Below the pieces are notes generated by a model. The model made no database searches and was not told where the DNA came from. It worked only from the letters and a program-made list of their open reading frames with translations. 64,000 nucleotides of DNA from Streptomyces mesophilus (GTDB taxonomy: Bacteria > Actinomycetota > Actinomycetes > Streptomycetales > Streptomycetaceae), in assembly GCF_011044995.1 (NCBI RefSeq), contig NZ_JAAKZW010000005.1, positions 62,001-126,000 of the forward strand. The letters run 5' to 3'. Each line of letters opens with the position of its first letter. The stretch's first letter is position 1. Below are positions 50,282 through 57,748 of the stretch, one piece after another. The translations under genes were made by a program, and so were the position numbers.

Positions 50282-50863
50282 ATGCCTTCCGAGTTCCCTG
50301 ACTTCCGCCTCGGCACCGTGCTGGCGACCAGCTTCACGGGGACTTTGTCGGAACGTCACGGCGACTCCGTGGAGCGCATCCCCACACCGCAGCGACTCGT
50401 CGACTGGCTTGCGGTGAGCGGCCTGGCCGTGGACTCCTGCACCGCCGCGCAGCTCGAACTCGCCCGGGAACTAAGGGAGTCGATTCATGCCGCCGCGACA
50501 GCGGCCGCGATCGACGGCGCTCTCCCCGCGCCTGCCGTCCAGGTCATCAACGACTTCAGCGCCCAGGGGCGGGCCGCCGCGATCCTGACGCCCGAGGGCG
50601 AGCGGCAATGGCGGCTCAACCCGGCTTCCCGCGTGGAAGACGCCCTCGGCGTGATCGCCGCCGACGCGATCAGCATCATCGCCGGCGAACGCGACGGAAA
50701 ACTGGCCTTGTGCGCCTCGCCGACCTGCCGGGCCGCTTTCTTCGATACCAGCCAGAGCCGCACCCGCAAATGGTGCGACATGAACACGTGCGGCAACCGC
50801 CAGAAGAAGGCGCGCTTCCACGCCAACCAGCGCAAGAGCCCCAGATCAGCAGGCTCGAACTAG
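50282..50863 (+). CDS. CGNR zinc-finger/ABATE-domain regulator
   Basis: A 193-residue protein. The N-terminal ABATE domain (LGTVLATSFTGTLSERHGD ... WLAVSGLAVDS) is followed by the C-terminal CGNR zinc finger LCASPTCRAAFFDTSQ ... KWCDMNTCGNRQKKARFH, with all four Cys. Such proteins are thought to be transcriptional regulators. There is no ribosome site, and a -10-like box sits next to the ATG, so translation is probably leaderless. It diverges from the epoxide hydrolase gene. Confidence 0.9.
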   Translation: MPSEFPDFRLGTVLATSFTGTLSERHGDSVERIPTPQRLVDWLAVSGLAVDSCTAAQLELARELRESIHAAATAAAIDGALPAPAVQVINDFSAQGRAAAILTPEGERQWRLNPASRVEDALGVIAADAISIIAGERDGKLALCASPTCRAAFFDTSQSRTRKWCDMNTCGNRQKKARFHANQRKSPRSAGSN

Positions 50864-50891
50864 ACGCACGCGACAGTCTGCTCGGGTCCGC

Positions 50892-52163
50892 TCAGCCCTC
50901 CCCGCTGCCCGTGTACAGGTCGAGCTCGCCGTCCAGTTCCACGGCGAGAACCGTCGCGTACGGGTCGCTGCGCGTGGGTGCATCGATGCGCACCACACCC
51001 GGAACATTGCGGCTGGGAAACCCGCCGACGACGCGATGGGCGAGCTTTTCGCCGGTGCCCAGGACGGAGACGCTCCGCACGGCGTTGCGCAGTCCGCGCA
51101 GTTCGACGAATCCCCGCACAGCGTCGAAACAGAAGAGGAAGACGGTGCGGCGGTCCTTCGCGAGGGTGGAAGGCCCGTAGTGGTGGCCGTAGGGCAGGCC
51201 GGCCTCGGTGGGGTACACCGCGTCGGCGTTGCAGCGGATCCAGGCGCCCAATCCCTCGAGACAGGCGGCGTGTTCGCGCCGGATGCGCCCCTCGGCCGTC
51301 GGGCCGGTGTTCAGGAGCAGATTGCCGCCGTGGCCGATGGTCTCGGCGAAGACACGGACCAGTTCGCGTACGGATTTGTGGGCGGTGTCCTGCGGTTGGT
51401 AACCCCACATGTCGCCGATCGTGTAGCACAGCTCCCATGGCCCGCCGGGACGCGCGATGGGCACGCCGAGTTCGGCGGTCGTGTAGTCGCCGTGGCCGAG
51501 CATCCGCCCGTTGAGCACGGTGTCCGGCTGCGACCGCAGGATCCCGTCGCGCAGTTCCTTCATCCGCCACTGCCGCTCGTCACGCTCCCAGGCACCGTCG
51601 AACCACAGCAGGTCCGGCCCGTAGCCGTCGAGCAGTTCGCGTATCTGGCCACGGTGCACCTCGCGCAGGAACCGCTCCCAGCGTTCCGGCTCCTCCTCAC
51701 CCGGTGCGGGCATGGAGCGGCGGTTGTCGACCCAGGGCCGGTGCAGGCGCGCGGGGCGCACGCTCGGGTAGTCCGGGTGACTCCAGTCGCTGTGCGAGAA
51801 GTACAGGCCGACGCGCAAGTCCTTGGCGCGCATGGCGTCCGCGAACGGGCCGACGAGGTCGCGGGCTGCCGGGGTGCGCCTGACGACGGACAGATCGGTG
51901 CAGCGGGTGTCCCACAAGGCCACGCCGTCATGGTGCTTGGTCGTCAGGACCGCGTACCGCGCGCCGGCCCGGCGGAACAGCGCGGCCCAGTCGTCCGGAC
52001 GGTACCGGTCGGCGGTGAAACCGTTCAGCTGCGCCATATAGCTGTCGTACGGGACATCGCCAGCGTAGAACGACCAGGACTCGGCCACTCCGTCCACCGC
52101 GTAGATGCCCCAGTGCACGAAGATGCCGAGCTTGGCCTCGGCGAACCATGGCTGCATGGTCAC
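50892..52163 (-). CDS. Alpha-L-fucosidase, GH29 (intracellular)
   Basis: 423 residues from GTG 52163 (GGAG 8 nt upstream). It has the GH29 start WFAEAKLGIFVHWGIYAV, TTKHHDGVALWDT, YFSHSDWSHPDY and nucleophile Asp189 in GPDLLWFDGAWE. A small C-terminal beta domain follows. There is no signal peptide, so it acts on imported fucosides. Its GTG overlaps the stop of a dehydrogenase fragment (52160-52327). TTCGATC-type palindromes further upstream link it to the DeoR/LacI hybrid regulator. A paralogue lies at 61982-63253. Confidence 0.92.
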   Translation of the reverse strand: MTMQPWFAEAKLGIFVHWGIYAVDGVAESWSFYAGDVPYDSYMAQLNGFTADRYRPDDWAALFRRAGARYAVLTTKHHDGVALWDTRCTDLSVVRRTPAARDLVGPFADAMRAKDLRVGLYFSHSDWSHPDYPSVRPARLHRPWVDNRRSMPAPGEEEPERWERFLREVHRGQIRELLDGYGPDLLWFDGAWERDERQWRMKELRDGILRSQPDTVLNGRMLGHGDYTTAELGVPIARPGGPWELCYTIGDMWGYQPQDTAHKSVRELVRVFAETIGHGGNLLLNTGPTAEGRIRREHAACLEGLGAWIRCNADAVYPTEAGLPYGHHYGPSTLAKDRRTVFLFCFDAVRGFVELRGLRNAVRSVSVLGTGEKLAHRVVGGFPSRNVPGVVRIDAPTRSDPYATVLAVELDGELDLYTGSGEG

Positions 52164-52327
52164 GCGGTGTGCTCCAGTTCCTCGCGATGCACGGTGATGA
52201 CATCGGATGTCTCGCAGAGCTCATCGAGACCTGCCTTGTGAACGCCTAGGGCCTCCGCTTCCTCGTCCCGCAGGAAGAGGTCCTGGACAAGCAGCCGAAA
52301 CGCGAAGGGTCGCGTCAGTGCGGTCAT
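52160..52327 (-). pseudogene. Fragment of a D-2-hydroxyacid dehydrogenase gene
   Basis: A 55-codon frame from ATG 52327 to TGA 52160. Its middle, FLRDEEAEALGVHKAGLDEL and CETSDVITVH, matches the NAD-domain strand and helix of phosphoglycerate-dehydrogenase-like enzymes (pattern DExxAxxLGVxxxxLDEL...SDVxxxH). The rest of the enzyme (about 270 residues) is missing on both sides. It has no ribosome site of its own. It sits between the operators and the fucosidase gene and overlaps the latter's start as GTGA, so it is now mostly leader sequence. Confidence 0.6.
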
Positions 52328-52348
52328 GGCGGGGAACAGTATTGATCG

Positions 52349-52389
52349 GACGATCGATCGTCAAGATCGAACGATCGATCTTTCGAAAG
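52349..52389. promoter_or_regulatory. Cluster of GATCGATC palindromes (operator candidates)
   Basis: GACGATCGATCGTC (52349-52362, perfect), AAGATCGA-ACGA-TCGATCTT (52363-52382, 8-bp arms) and CTTTCGAAAG (52380-52389) lie back to back between the fucosidase unit and the hybrid regulator gene at 52491. They share the TCGATC core with the palindrome at 53680-53696. The rest of the 327-bp gap between the two genes holds only the dehydrogenase fragment. Confidence 0.65.
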
Positions 52390-52490
52390 CGAGCGTGGTG
52401 ACCGCAGAGTAGGCTTCCACCGTCCGGCCTCCGAGGATTTCGGACCACTGCAAATCAAGCGCCGCCAAGGCAGACCAACAGGGGCACCAC

Positions 52491-53609
52491 GTGAGGTTCA
52501 CGGTCGACGAGCGCCACCAGCGCATCCTCGAACTCGTCCGCGCGCACGGCACTTTGCGTGTCGCTGAACTCGCCGACCACCTGGGCATCTCCACGGTCAC
52601 CGCGCGCCGGGACGCCGAGACTCTCGCCTCGGCGGGAAAGCTCGACCGGGTGCGCGGCTCCGTGTCCTGGCCCGGCACCCCGCCGACCGGCGCACGGCGG
52701 ACCGTGCTCGACCGGACACCCACAGCGGCCGCACCGGGCGACGGTCCGCTGATCGGTCTGCTCGTCCCCCAGCCCCAGCACTACTTCGCGGAGATCATCC
52801 GCGGCGTCACCGACGCGGTCCGCGAGGCCGGCGGCCGGCTGATCCTCGGCTTCTCCGCCTACGCGCCGGGCCAGGACGACGCCCAGGCCGCGCGACTACT
52901 GGAAGCCGGAGCGGAAGGACTTCTCCTGACCCCCGGCTGGATGTACGACGGCACCGAAGCGGCGGCCTCACAGCTGATCTTCGACGTCCCGGCCGTCCTG
53001 CTCGAGCGCCGGCCGGCCGCCGGCACGCAAGCGGCGGAAATGGACCACGTCTGTTCCGACCACTACGCGGGAGCCGGTCTCGCGGTGCGCCACCTGGTCG
53101 CCCGCGGACACCGCGACATCGCCCTGCTCAGCGGCCTGAGCGCGCCGGGCACCCAAGTGCGCGCCGGTTATCTCGCCGCGCTGCATTCCGCCGGCATCGA
53201 GCAGCCGCCCATCGAGCCGATCGAGCTCTACGTGGGGGCCATCGACCACGACCGGCTGATGCAGGCGGCGAAGCAGCTGCTCGACGCGGTCACCGGCGGC
53301 AAGGTCAGCGCCGCCCTCGTGCTCAGCGACGACGACGCGATCGTCCTGCTGCAGATGCTGCGCACCCTGGAGCCGCGCATCGAAGTACCCAAGGACCTGG
53401 CGCTCGTTGCGTACGGCGACGATGTGGCGGCCCTGTCCGACCAGCCTCTGACGGCTGTCGCGCCCCCCAAGAACGAGGTGGGGCGGGCTGCCGTGGAGCT
53501 GCTGCTGCGGCGCCTGCGGGAGGTGCGCGAAGGTGCGGAGCCCGCGCCCCGGACGCATCTCACCCTGCTGCCCCGGCTGCGGGTGCGGCGCTCGTGCGGC
53601 ACCGCCTGA
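52491..53609 (+). CDS. DeoR-HTH/LacI-sensor hybrid regulator
   Basis: 372 residues from GTG 52491. The N-terminal DeoR-type helix-turn-helix (RHQRILELVRAHGTLRVAEL, ADHLGISTVTARRDAETL) is joined to a LacI-type sugar-sensor domain (LIGLLVPQPQHYFAEIIRGV ... DLALVAYGDDVAAL). It most likely represses the fucosidase unit to its left and the importer genes to its right through the TTCGATC sites. The effector should be a fucose-containing or uronic oligosaccharide, but this is inference. GGGG lies before the start. Confidence 0.92.
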   Translation: MRFTVDERHQRILELVRAHGTLRVAELADHLGISTVTARRDAETLASAGKLDRVRGSVSWPGTPPTGARRTVLDRTPTAAAPGDGPLIGLLVPQPQHYFAEIIRGVTDAVREAGGRLILGFSAYAPGQDDAQAARLLEAGAEGLLLTPGWMYDGTEAAASQLIFDVPAVLLERRPAAGTQAAEMDHVCSDHYAGAGLAVRHLVARGHRDIALLSGLSAPGTQVRAGYLAALHSAGIEQPPIEPIELYVGAIDHDRLMQAAKQLLDAVTGGKVSAALVLSDDDAIVLLQMLRTLEPRIEVPKDLALVAYGDDVAALSDQPLTAVAPPKNEVGRAAVELLLRRLREVREGAEPAPRTHLTLLPRLRVRRSCGTA

Positions 53610-53659
53610 AGCACCACCGACACACACGGCTCCGCATCGAAATCGCTGAGTCCTGCATG

Positions 53660-53696
53660 TTTCGATCGAGATGATCGAAGGATCGAATTTCGATCC
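53660..53696. promoter_or_regulatory. TTCGATC operator pair upstream of importer genes
   Basis: GGATCGAA-T-TTCGATCC (53680-53696) is a perfect 17-bp palindrome. A second pair, TTCGATC (53661-53667) and GATCGAA (53673-53679), lies directly before it. The same core occurs at 52349-52389, on the other side of the hybrid regulator gene. The remainder of the 275-bp gap (53610-53884) shows no gene. Confidence 0.7.
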
Positions 53697-53884
53697 CGAC
53701 CTCTTGACGGCGATCGGAGCGGTCGCCAGTATTCGGATCGTCGCTCAGGGACCGAAATTCATCGGACCTCTGAGGCTGTTCCATCGCCCGACCGCCCGCA
53801 TCCGAAGTGACGATCCGCGCTGCCCGCGCGGCTCCTCACCCTGCCCGGGCGCACTGCCGGACGGGCGGCGAGAAGGGGAGCGCC

Positions 53885-54865
53885 ATGTCGCTGACGACCA
53901 AAGAGCCGGAGCTGCGCCGCGAGGCGCCGGCTCCCGCCGAGCCGGCCGGACCGCCTGACCGCCCCGCCCGGTTGTGGCAACGCCTGCGCCGGGACCGGGC
54001 CTTGCTGTTCCTGATGGTGCCGGGTCTGGTCTACTTCGCGGTCTTCCACTACGGCGCACTGTTCGGCAACGTCATCGCGTTCAAGGACTATGTCCCCTTC
54101 ATCGGCGTCGTCGACAGCCCCTGGGTGGGCTTCGAGAACTTCCAAGTGCTCTTCGAGGACCCGTCGTTCTGGGCGGCGGCCGCGAACACCGTCGGCCTGT
54201 CGTTCCTGCAGATCGTGTTCTTCTTCCCGCTGCCACTGGCACTCGCCCTGCTGTTGCACAGCGTCGTCCAGGGCAGGACACGCAAGTTCGTGCAGAGCGT
54301 CGTGTACCTGCCGCACTTCATCTCGTGGGTCATCGTCGTCGCGCTGTTCTACCAAGTCATCGGCGGTGACGGCCTGGTGAACGGACTGCTCGGCGGGGGC
54401 GACCATCTGATCGACGTGGTGGGCAATCCGGCGGGCTTCGAGCCGCTGATGGTCGCGGAGCTGATCTGGAAGGACTGCGGCTGGGGCACGATCATCTTCC
54501 TCGCCGCGCTGCACAACGTCGACGAGGGTCTGTACGAGTCCGCGGCGCTCGACGGCGCGGGACCCTGGCGCAGGTTCTGGCACGTGACGCTGCCGTCGAT
54601 CCGGCCCGTGGTCATCCTGCTGCTCATCCTGCGCCTCGGCGAAATCCTCACCGTCGGCTTCGAGCAGATCATGCTGCAGCGCGACCAGTTCGGCCCGGAC
54701 GTCGCCGAAGTGATCGACACCTACGTCTACTTCAACGCCGTCGAGGGCGGCCACTGGGGCGTCTCGGCCGCCGCCGCCCTGTTCAAGGGCGTGATCGCCG
54801 GCATCCTCGTCTACCTCGCGAACAAGATCGCCCACCGCATGGGCGAGCAGGGGGTGTACCGCTGA
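53885..54865 (+). CDS. ABC transporter permease (LplB type)
   Basis: 326 residues from ATG 53885 (GAAGGGGAG upstream). It has six transmembrane segments, the start LLFLMVPGLVYFAVFHYGAL and the EAA loop YESAALDGAGPWRRFWHVTLP. It belongs to the LplB-type permeases that import complex oligosaccharides, often uronic or host-glycan-derived. The next permease overlaps it by 1 bp (TGATG). No ATPase gene is present, as usual in Streptomyces with a shared ATPase. Confidence 0.94.
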   Translation: MSLTTKEPELRREAPAPAEPAGPPDRPARLWQRLRRDRALLFLMVPGLVYFAVFHYGALFGNVIAFKDYVPFIGVVDSPWVGFENFQVLFEDPSFWAAAANTVGLSFLQIVFFFPLPLALALLLHSVVQGRTRKFVQSVVYLPHFISWVIVVALFYQVIGGDGLVNGLLGGGDHLIDVVGNPAGFEPLMVAELIWKDCGWGTIIFLAALHNVDEGLYESAALDGAGPWRRFWHVTLPSIRPVVILLLILRLGEILTVGFEQIMLQRDQFGPDVAEVIDTYVYFNAVEGGHWGVSAAAALFKGVIAGILVYLANKIAHRMGEQGVYR

Positions 54866-55842
54866 TGAGCGACCTCGTCGAAACCCGCGAGGCCCAGGCC
54901 GAACCCGTGGACGAACCCGCGCGCACACCAGGTCGCCGCACAGCGCGCAAGGCAGGCAGCGAGCGGCCGGCCTGGAAGGAGAAGCCCCGCGCGATCACCC
55001 AGGTCGCGAAGGGAGCCGTTCTGCTCCTGACCGTCGCCATGGTGCTCATCCCCTTCTGGGTGGTGCTCGCCACCAGCCTCGCGCCCGGCCAGCAGATCAT
55101 CGACAGCGGAGGCTGGGCGCTGTGGCCGGAGAGCTGGACCTTGGACTCGTACAGCAAAGTCCTCTCCAGCGAGGTGACCACCCGCGCGCTCATGGTCTCC
55201 GTCGGCGTGACGGTGACCGGCACCCTGTTCAGCCTCGTCTGCACGGTGATGCTCGCCTACGCGCTGGCCCGGCCGGGCGTCGTGGGCGGCAAGCCGGTCA
55301 TGCTGGTCATCCTGTTCACGTTCCTGTTCCCACCCGGCTTCATCCCGACCTATCTGGTCCTGGACACGCTGGGGCTGATCGACACCTACTGGTCGTTGTT
55401 CCTGCCGGTGACGGTCAACGTCTTCAACCTCGTCGTCGTACGCGGCTTCTTCCAGGGCATCCCTGAGGAGTTGTACGAGGCCGCGCGACTCGACGGCGCC
55501 GGTGAACTGCGGACCCTCCTGACCATCGTCCTGCCGCTGTCCAAGGCCGTGATCGCGGTGGTCGGTCTGTTCTACGCCGTGGGGTACTGGAACGACTTCT
55601 TCCGCGGCGTCATGTACATCAACGACACCTCGATGTTCCCGCTGCAGACCGTTCTGCGCGGCTACGTGAGCCGCGGCGAGGGGCTGGCCAGCGAGATGAG
55701 CGTCGAGGGCACCGTCACCCAGGCGCCACAGGCCATGAAGATGGCCGTCGTCATGATCGCGACGATTCCGATCCTGTGCGTGTACCCGTTCATCCAGCGC
55801 TACTTCACCAAGGGCGTGCTCACGGGGGCCATCAAGAGCTGA
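54865..55842 (+). CDS. ABC transporter permease (YtcP type)
   Basis: A 325-residue protein with a polar N-terminal tail of about 45 residues, then six transmembrane segments and the EAA loop YEAARLDGAGELRTLLTIVLP. The end CVYPFIQRYFTKGVLTGAIK is the usual ending of the YtcP/LplC group. It pairs with the LplB-type permease and the binding protein to form an oligosaccharide importer. Confidence 0.95.
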   Translation: MSDLVETREAQAEPVDEPARTPGRRTARKAGSERPAWKEKPRAITQVAKGAVLLLTVAMVLIPFWVVLATSLAPGQQIIDSGGWALWPESWTLDSYSKVLSSEVTTRALMVSVGVTVTGTLFSLVCTVMLAYALARPGVVGGKPVMLVILFTFLFPPGFIPTYLVLDTLGLIDTYWSLFLPVTVNVFNLVVVRGFFQGIPEELYEAARLDGAGELRTLLTIVLPLSKAVIAVVGLFYAVGYWNDFFRGVMYINDTSMFPLQTVLRGYVSRGEGLASEMSVEGTVTQAPQAMKMAVVMIATIPILCVYPFIQRYFTKGVLTGAIKS

Positions 55843-55929
55843 CCGCTCACGCCCGCCCCCTTCTTCTGCCGCTCGCCCGCATCAGCCGACTCCCCCGGTC
55901 CCGGGGCCCCTTCCCAAGGAAGTCATGTC

Positions 55930-57606
55930 ATGAGCTCTGGAGTTTCCCGCAGATCGGTCCTGCAGGCCGCCGGCATCGGCACCGCGCTCGGCGCGACCGG
56001 ATTCTCGCTGACCGGCTGCTCTTCGTCCGGTTCCAGCGGACAGAACAAGATCGGCAGCGAAGGCAAGGAGCTCGCGCCGTTCCCCGCGTACGTCCCCTGG
56101 ACCAAGGGCCCGGCCGCCGACCTCCCGGGCACCGAAGAGGGCGTACAGGCCGCGTACTTGAAGTATCCGGCCGAGCCGGCCGATGCACTCGCCGAAAAGC
56201 CCGGAGACGGCTCCAAGGTCACCATCTGGATCTCGTCGTGGAACTCCTCACCGCTGCCACGGGGTAGGAACAAATTCTGGCAGGCCGCCGAGAAGGCCCT
56301 CGGCGTCGAGCTCGACGTCACCGTCGTACCGGCGATGGAGTACTCGAAGAAACTCGCCGCGCTCATGGCCAGCGGCGAGATGCCGGACATCATGCAGCTC
56401 GTGGCCACGCCCAACGAGGCGCAGTTCGTGCCGGCCAAGTGCCAGGACCTGAGCGAGTTCATCGCCGGTGACGCGGTCAAGAAGTACCCCTACCTGGCGA
56501 ACATCCCCACGTACGCCTGGAAGTCGTCCGGACGGTACGCCGGCAAGATCTACGGCATCCCGGTCGAGCGGCCGCTCGCCGGCCACGGGCACATCGTGAA
56601 CAAGGCGAAGTTCAAGGAAGCCGGCCTCCTCGTCCCCGAGATCGGCGGCATCGGCGTCGACGAGTTCACCCAGGGCCTGGAACAGCTCTCGCAGAAGGGG
56701 AAGGCGGCGCTCGGCGCGCAGAAGGACGGCGGCTTCGGCTTCAACGCCTGGATGCCCGCCTTCGGCACGCCCAACGTGTGGTCCGTCAAGGACGGCGCGT
56801 TCGTCAACTACATCGAGACCGATGAATTCCTTGCCGGTCTCGAACAGATGGTGAAGTGGCAGGGCAAGCGCGTCTACCGACGCGACGCCCTTGCCATCGA
56901 CGGCCTTCAGGAGAAGACCGAGTTCCTCGGGCAGAAGGTGTTCTCCAAGGTCAACAGCCCGATCGACTTCAAGGGCAACGTCATCGAGGCCAAGGGTCGC
57001 TTCGAGATCGACTACGCCCTGCCCTTCAAGCCCTCCAACGGGGCGACTCCCGTGCACTGGCTGGGCGGTGGCATCTACGGCAGCGGCCAGACCGTCCTCA
57101 AGAAGGCGCCCAAGGCCCGCATCGAGATGCTCCTTCGCGTCCTCGACGCGCTCGGGGCCCCCTTCGGCACCAAGGAGTGGGAGCTGTTCAACTACGGCGT
57201 CGAGGGCACCCACTTCACCCGCGGCAAGGACGGCGGCCCGGTGCCGGCCGAGCTGGCCGTCTCCGGCGGCGACGGCCCCAACATCCTGCCCCTGTACTAC
57301 CTGTCGGCCGCACCGTCGCCGCTGTACTACCCGGACCAGCCCACCGCGGTGAAGGCCCAGCACGCCTGGCAGTCCCAGGTGGTTCCGATCGGCGTGAAGA
57401 GTGCGCACCTCGGGCTGCGCACGGATGCCTGGGCCAGTGCGGAGGAGGCCCTGAACCGGCTGCGCGAAGACGCCATCAAGGACGTCGTCACCGGCCGCAA
57501 GAAGCTCTCCGACTGGCCCTCGATCGTCAAGAACCACATGAACAAGGGCGGCAAGCAGGCCGCCGAACAGCTGGCCAAGGAGTACGCGGCGGCGCAGAAG
57601 GCCTGA
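55930..57606 (+). CDS. ABC transporter solute-binding lipoprotein (LipO type)
   Basis: 558 residues. A Tat-like start (RRSVLQAAGIGTALGATG) leads to lipobox SLTGC. The mature part has the large-type binding protein fold (VTIWISSWNSS, MASGEMPDIMQLVATPNEAQ, then YGIPVERPLAGHGHIVNKAK). Its size and partners match the LplA/YtcQ group, whose known members bind long or acidic oligosaccharides. It anchors outside the membrane and delivers the ligand to the two permeases. Confidence 0.93.
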   Translation: MSSGVSRRSVLQAAGIGTALGATGFSLTGCSSSGSSGQNKIGSEGKELAPFPAYVPWTKGPAADLPGTEEGVQAAYLKYPAEPADALAEKPGDGSKVTIWISSWNSSPLPRGRNKFWQAAEKALGVELDVTVVPAMEYSKKLAALMASGEMPDIMQLVATPNEAQFVPAKCQDLSEFIAGDAVKKYPYLANIPTYAWKSSGRYAGKIYGIPVERPLAGHGHIVNKAKFKEAGLLVPEIGGIGVDEFTQGLEQLSQKGKAALGAQKDGGFGFNAWMPAFGTPNVWSVKDGAFVNYIETDEFLAGLEQMVKWQGKRVYRRDALAIDGLQEKTEFLGQKVFSKVNSPIDFKGNVIEAKGRFEIDYALPFKPSNGATPVHWLGGGIYGSGQTVLKKAPKARIEMLLRVLDALGAPFGTKEWELFNYGVEGTHFTRGKDGGPVPAELAVSGGDGPNILPLYYLSAAPSPLYYPDQPTAVKAQHAWQSQVVPIGVKSAHLGLRTDAWASAEEALNRLREDAIKDVVTGRKKLSDWPSIVKNHMNKGGKQAAEQLAKEYAAAQKA

Positions 57607-57748
57607 CCCACTGAGGCGGGGGCCTTGCCCGACTCCCCGCGGGCAGGACCCCGTTCCCTGTACGCGACACCGCCCCGCCCCAAGGCAGGGTCGATCTCCT
57701 CCCCCAGCACCCTCCTGTTCAGTTCGTCTCCCTTCGGAGGAACATTCC

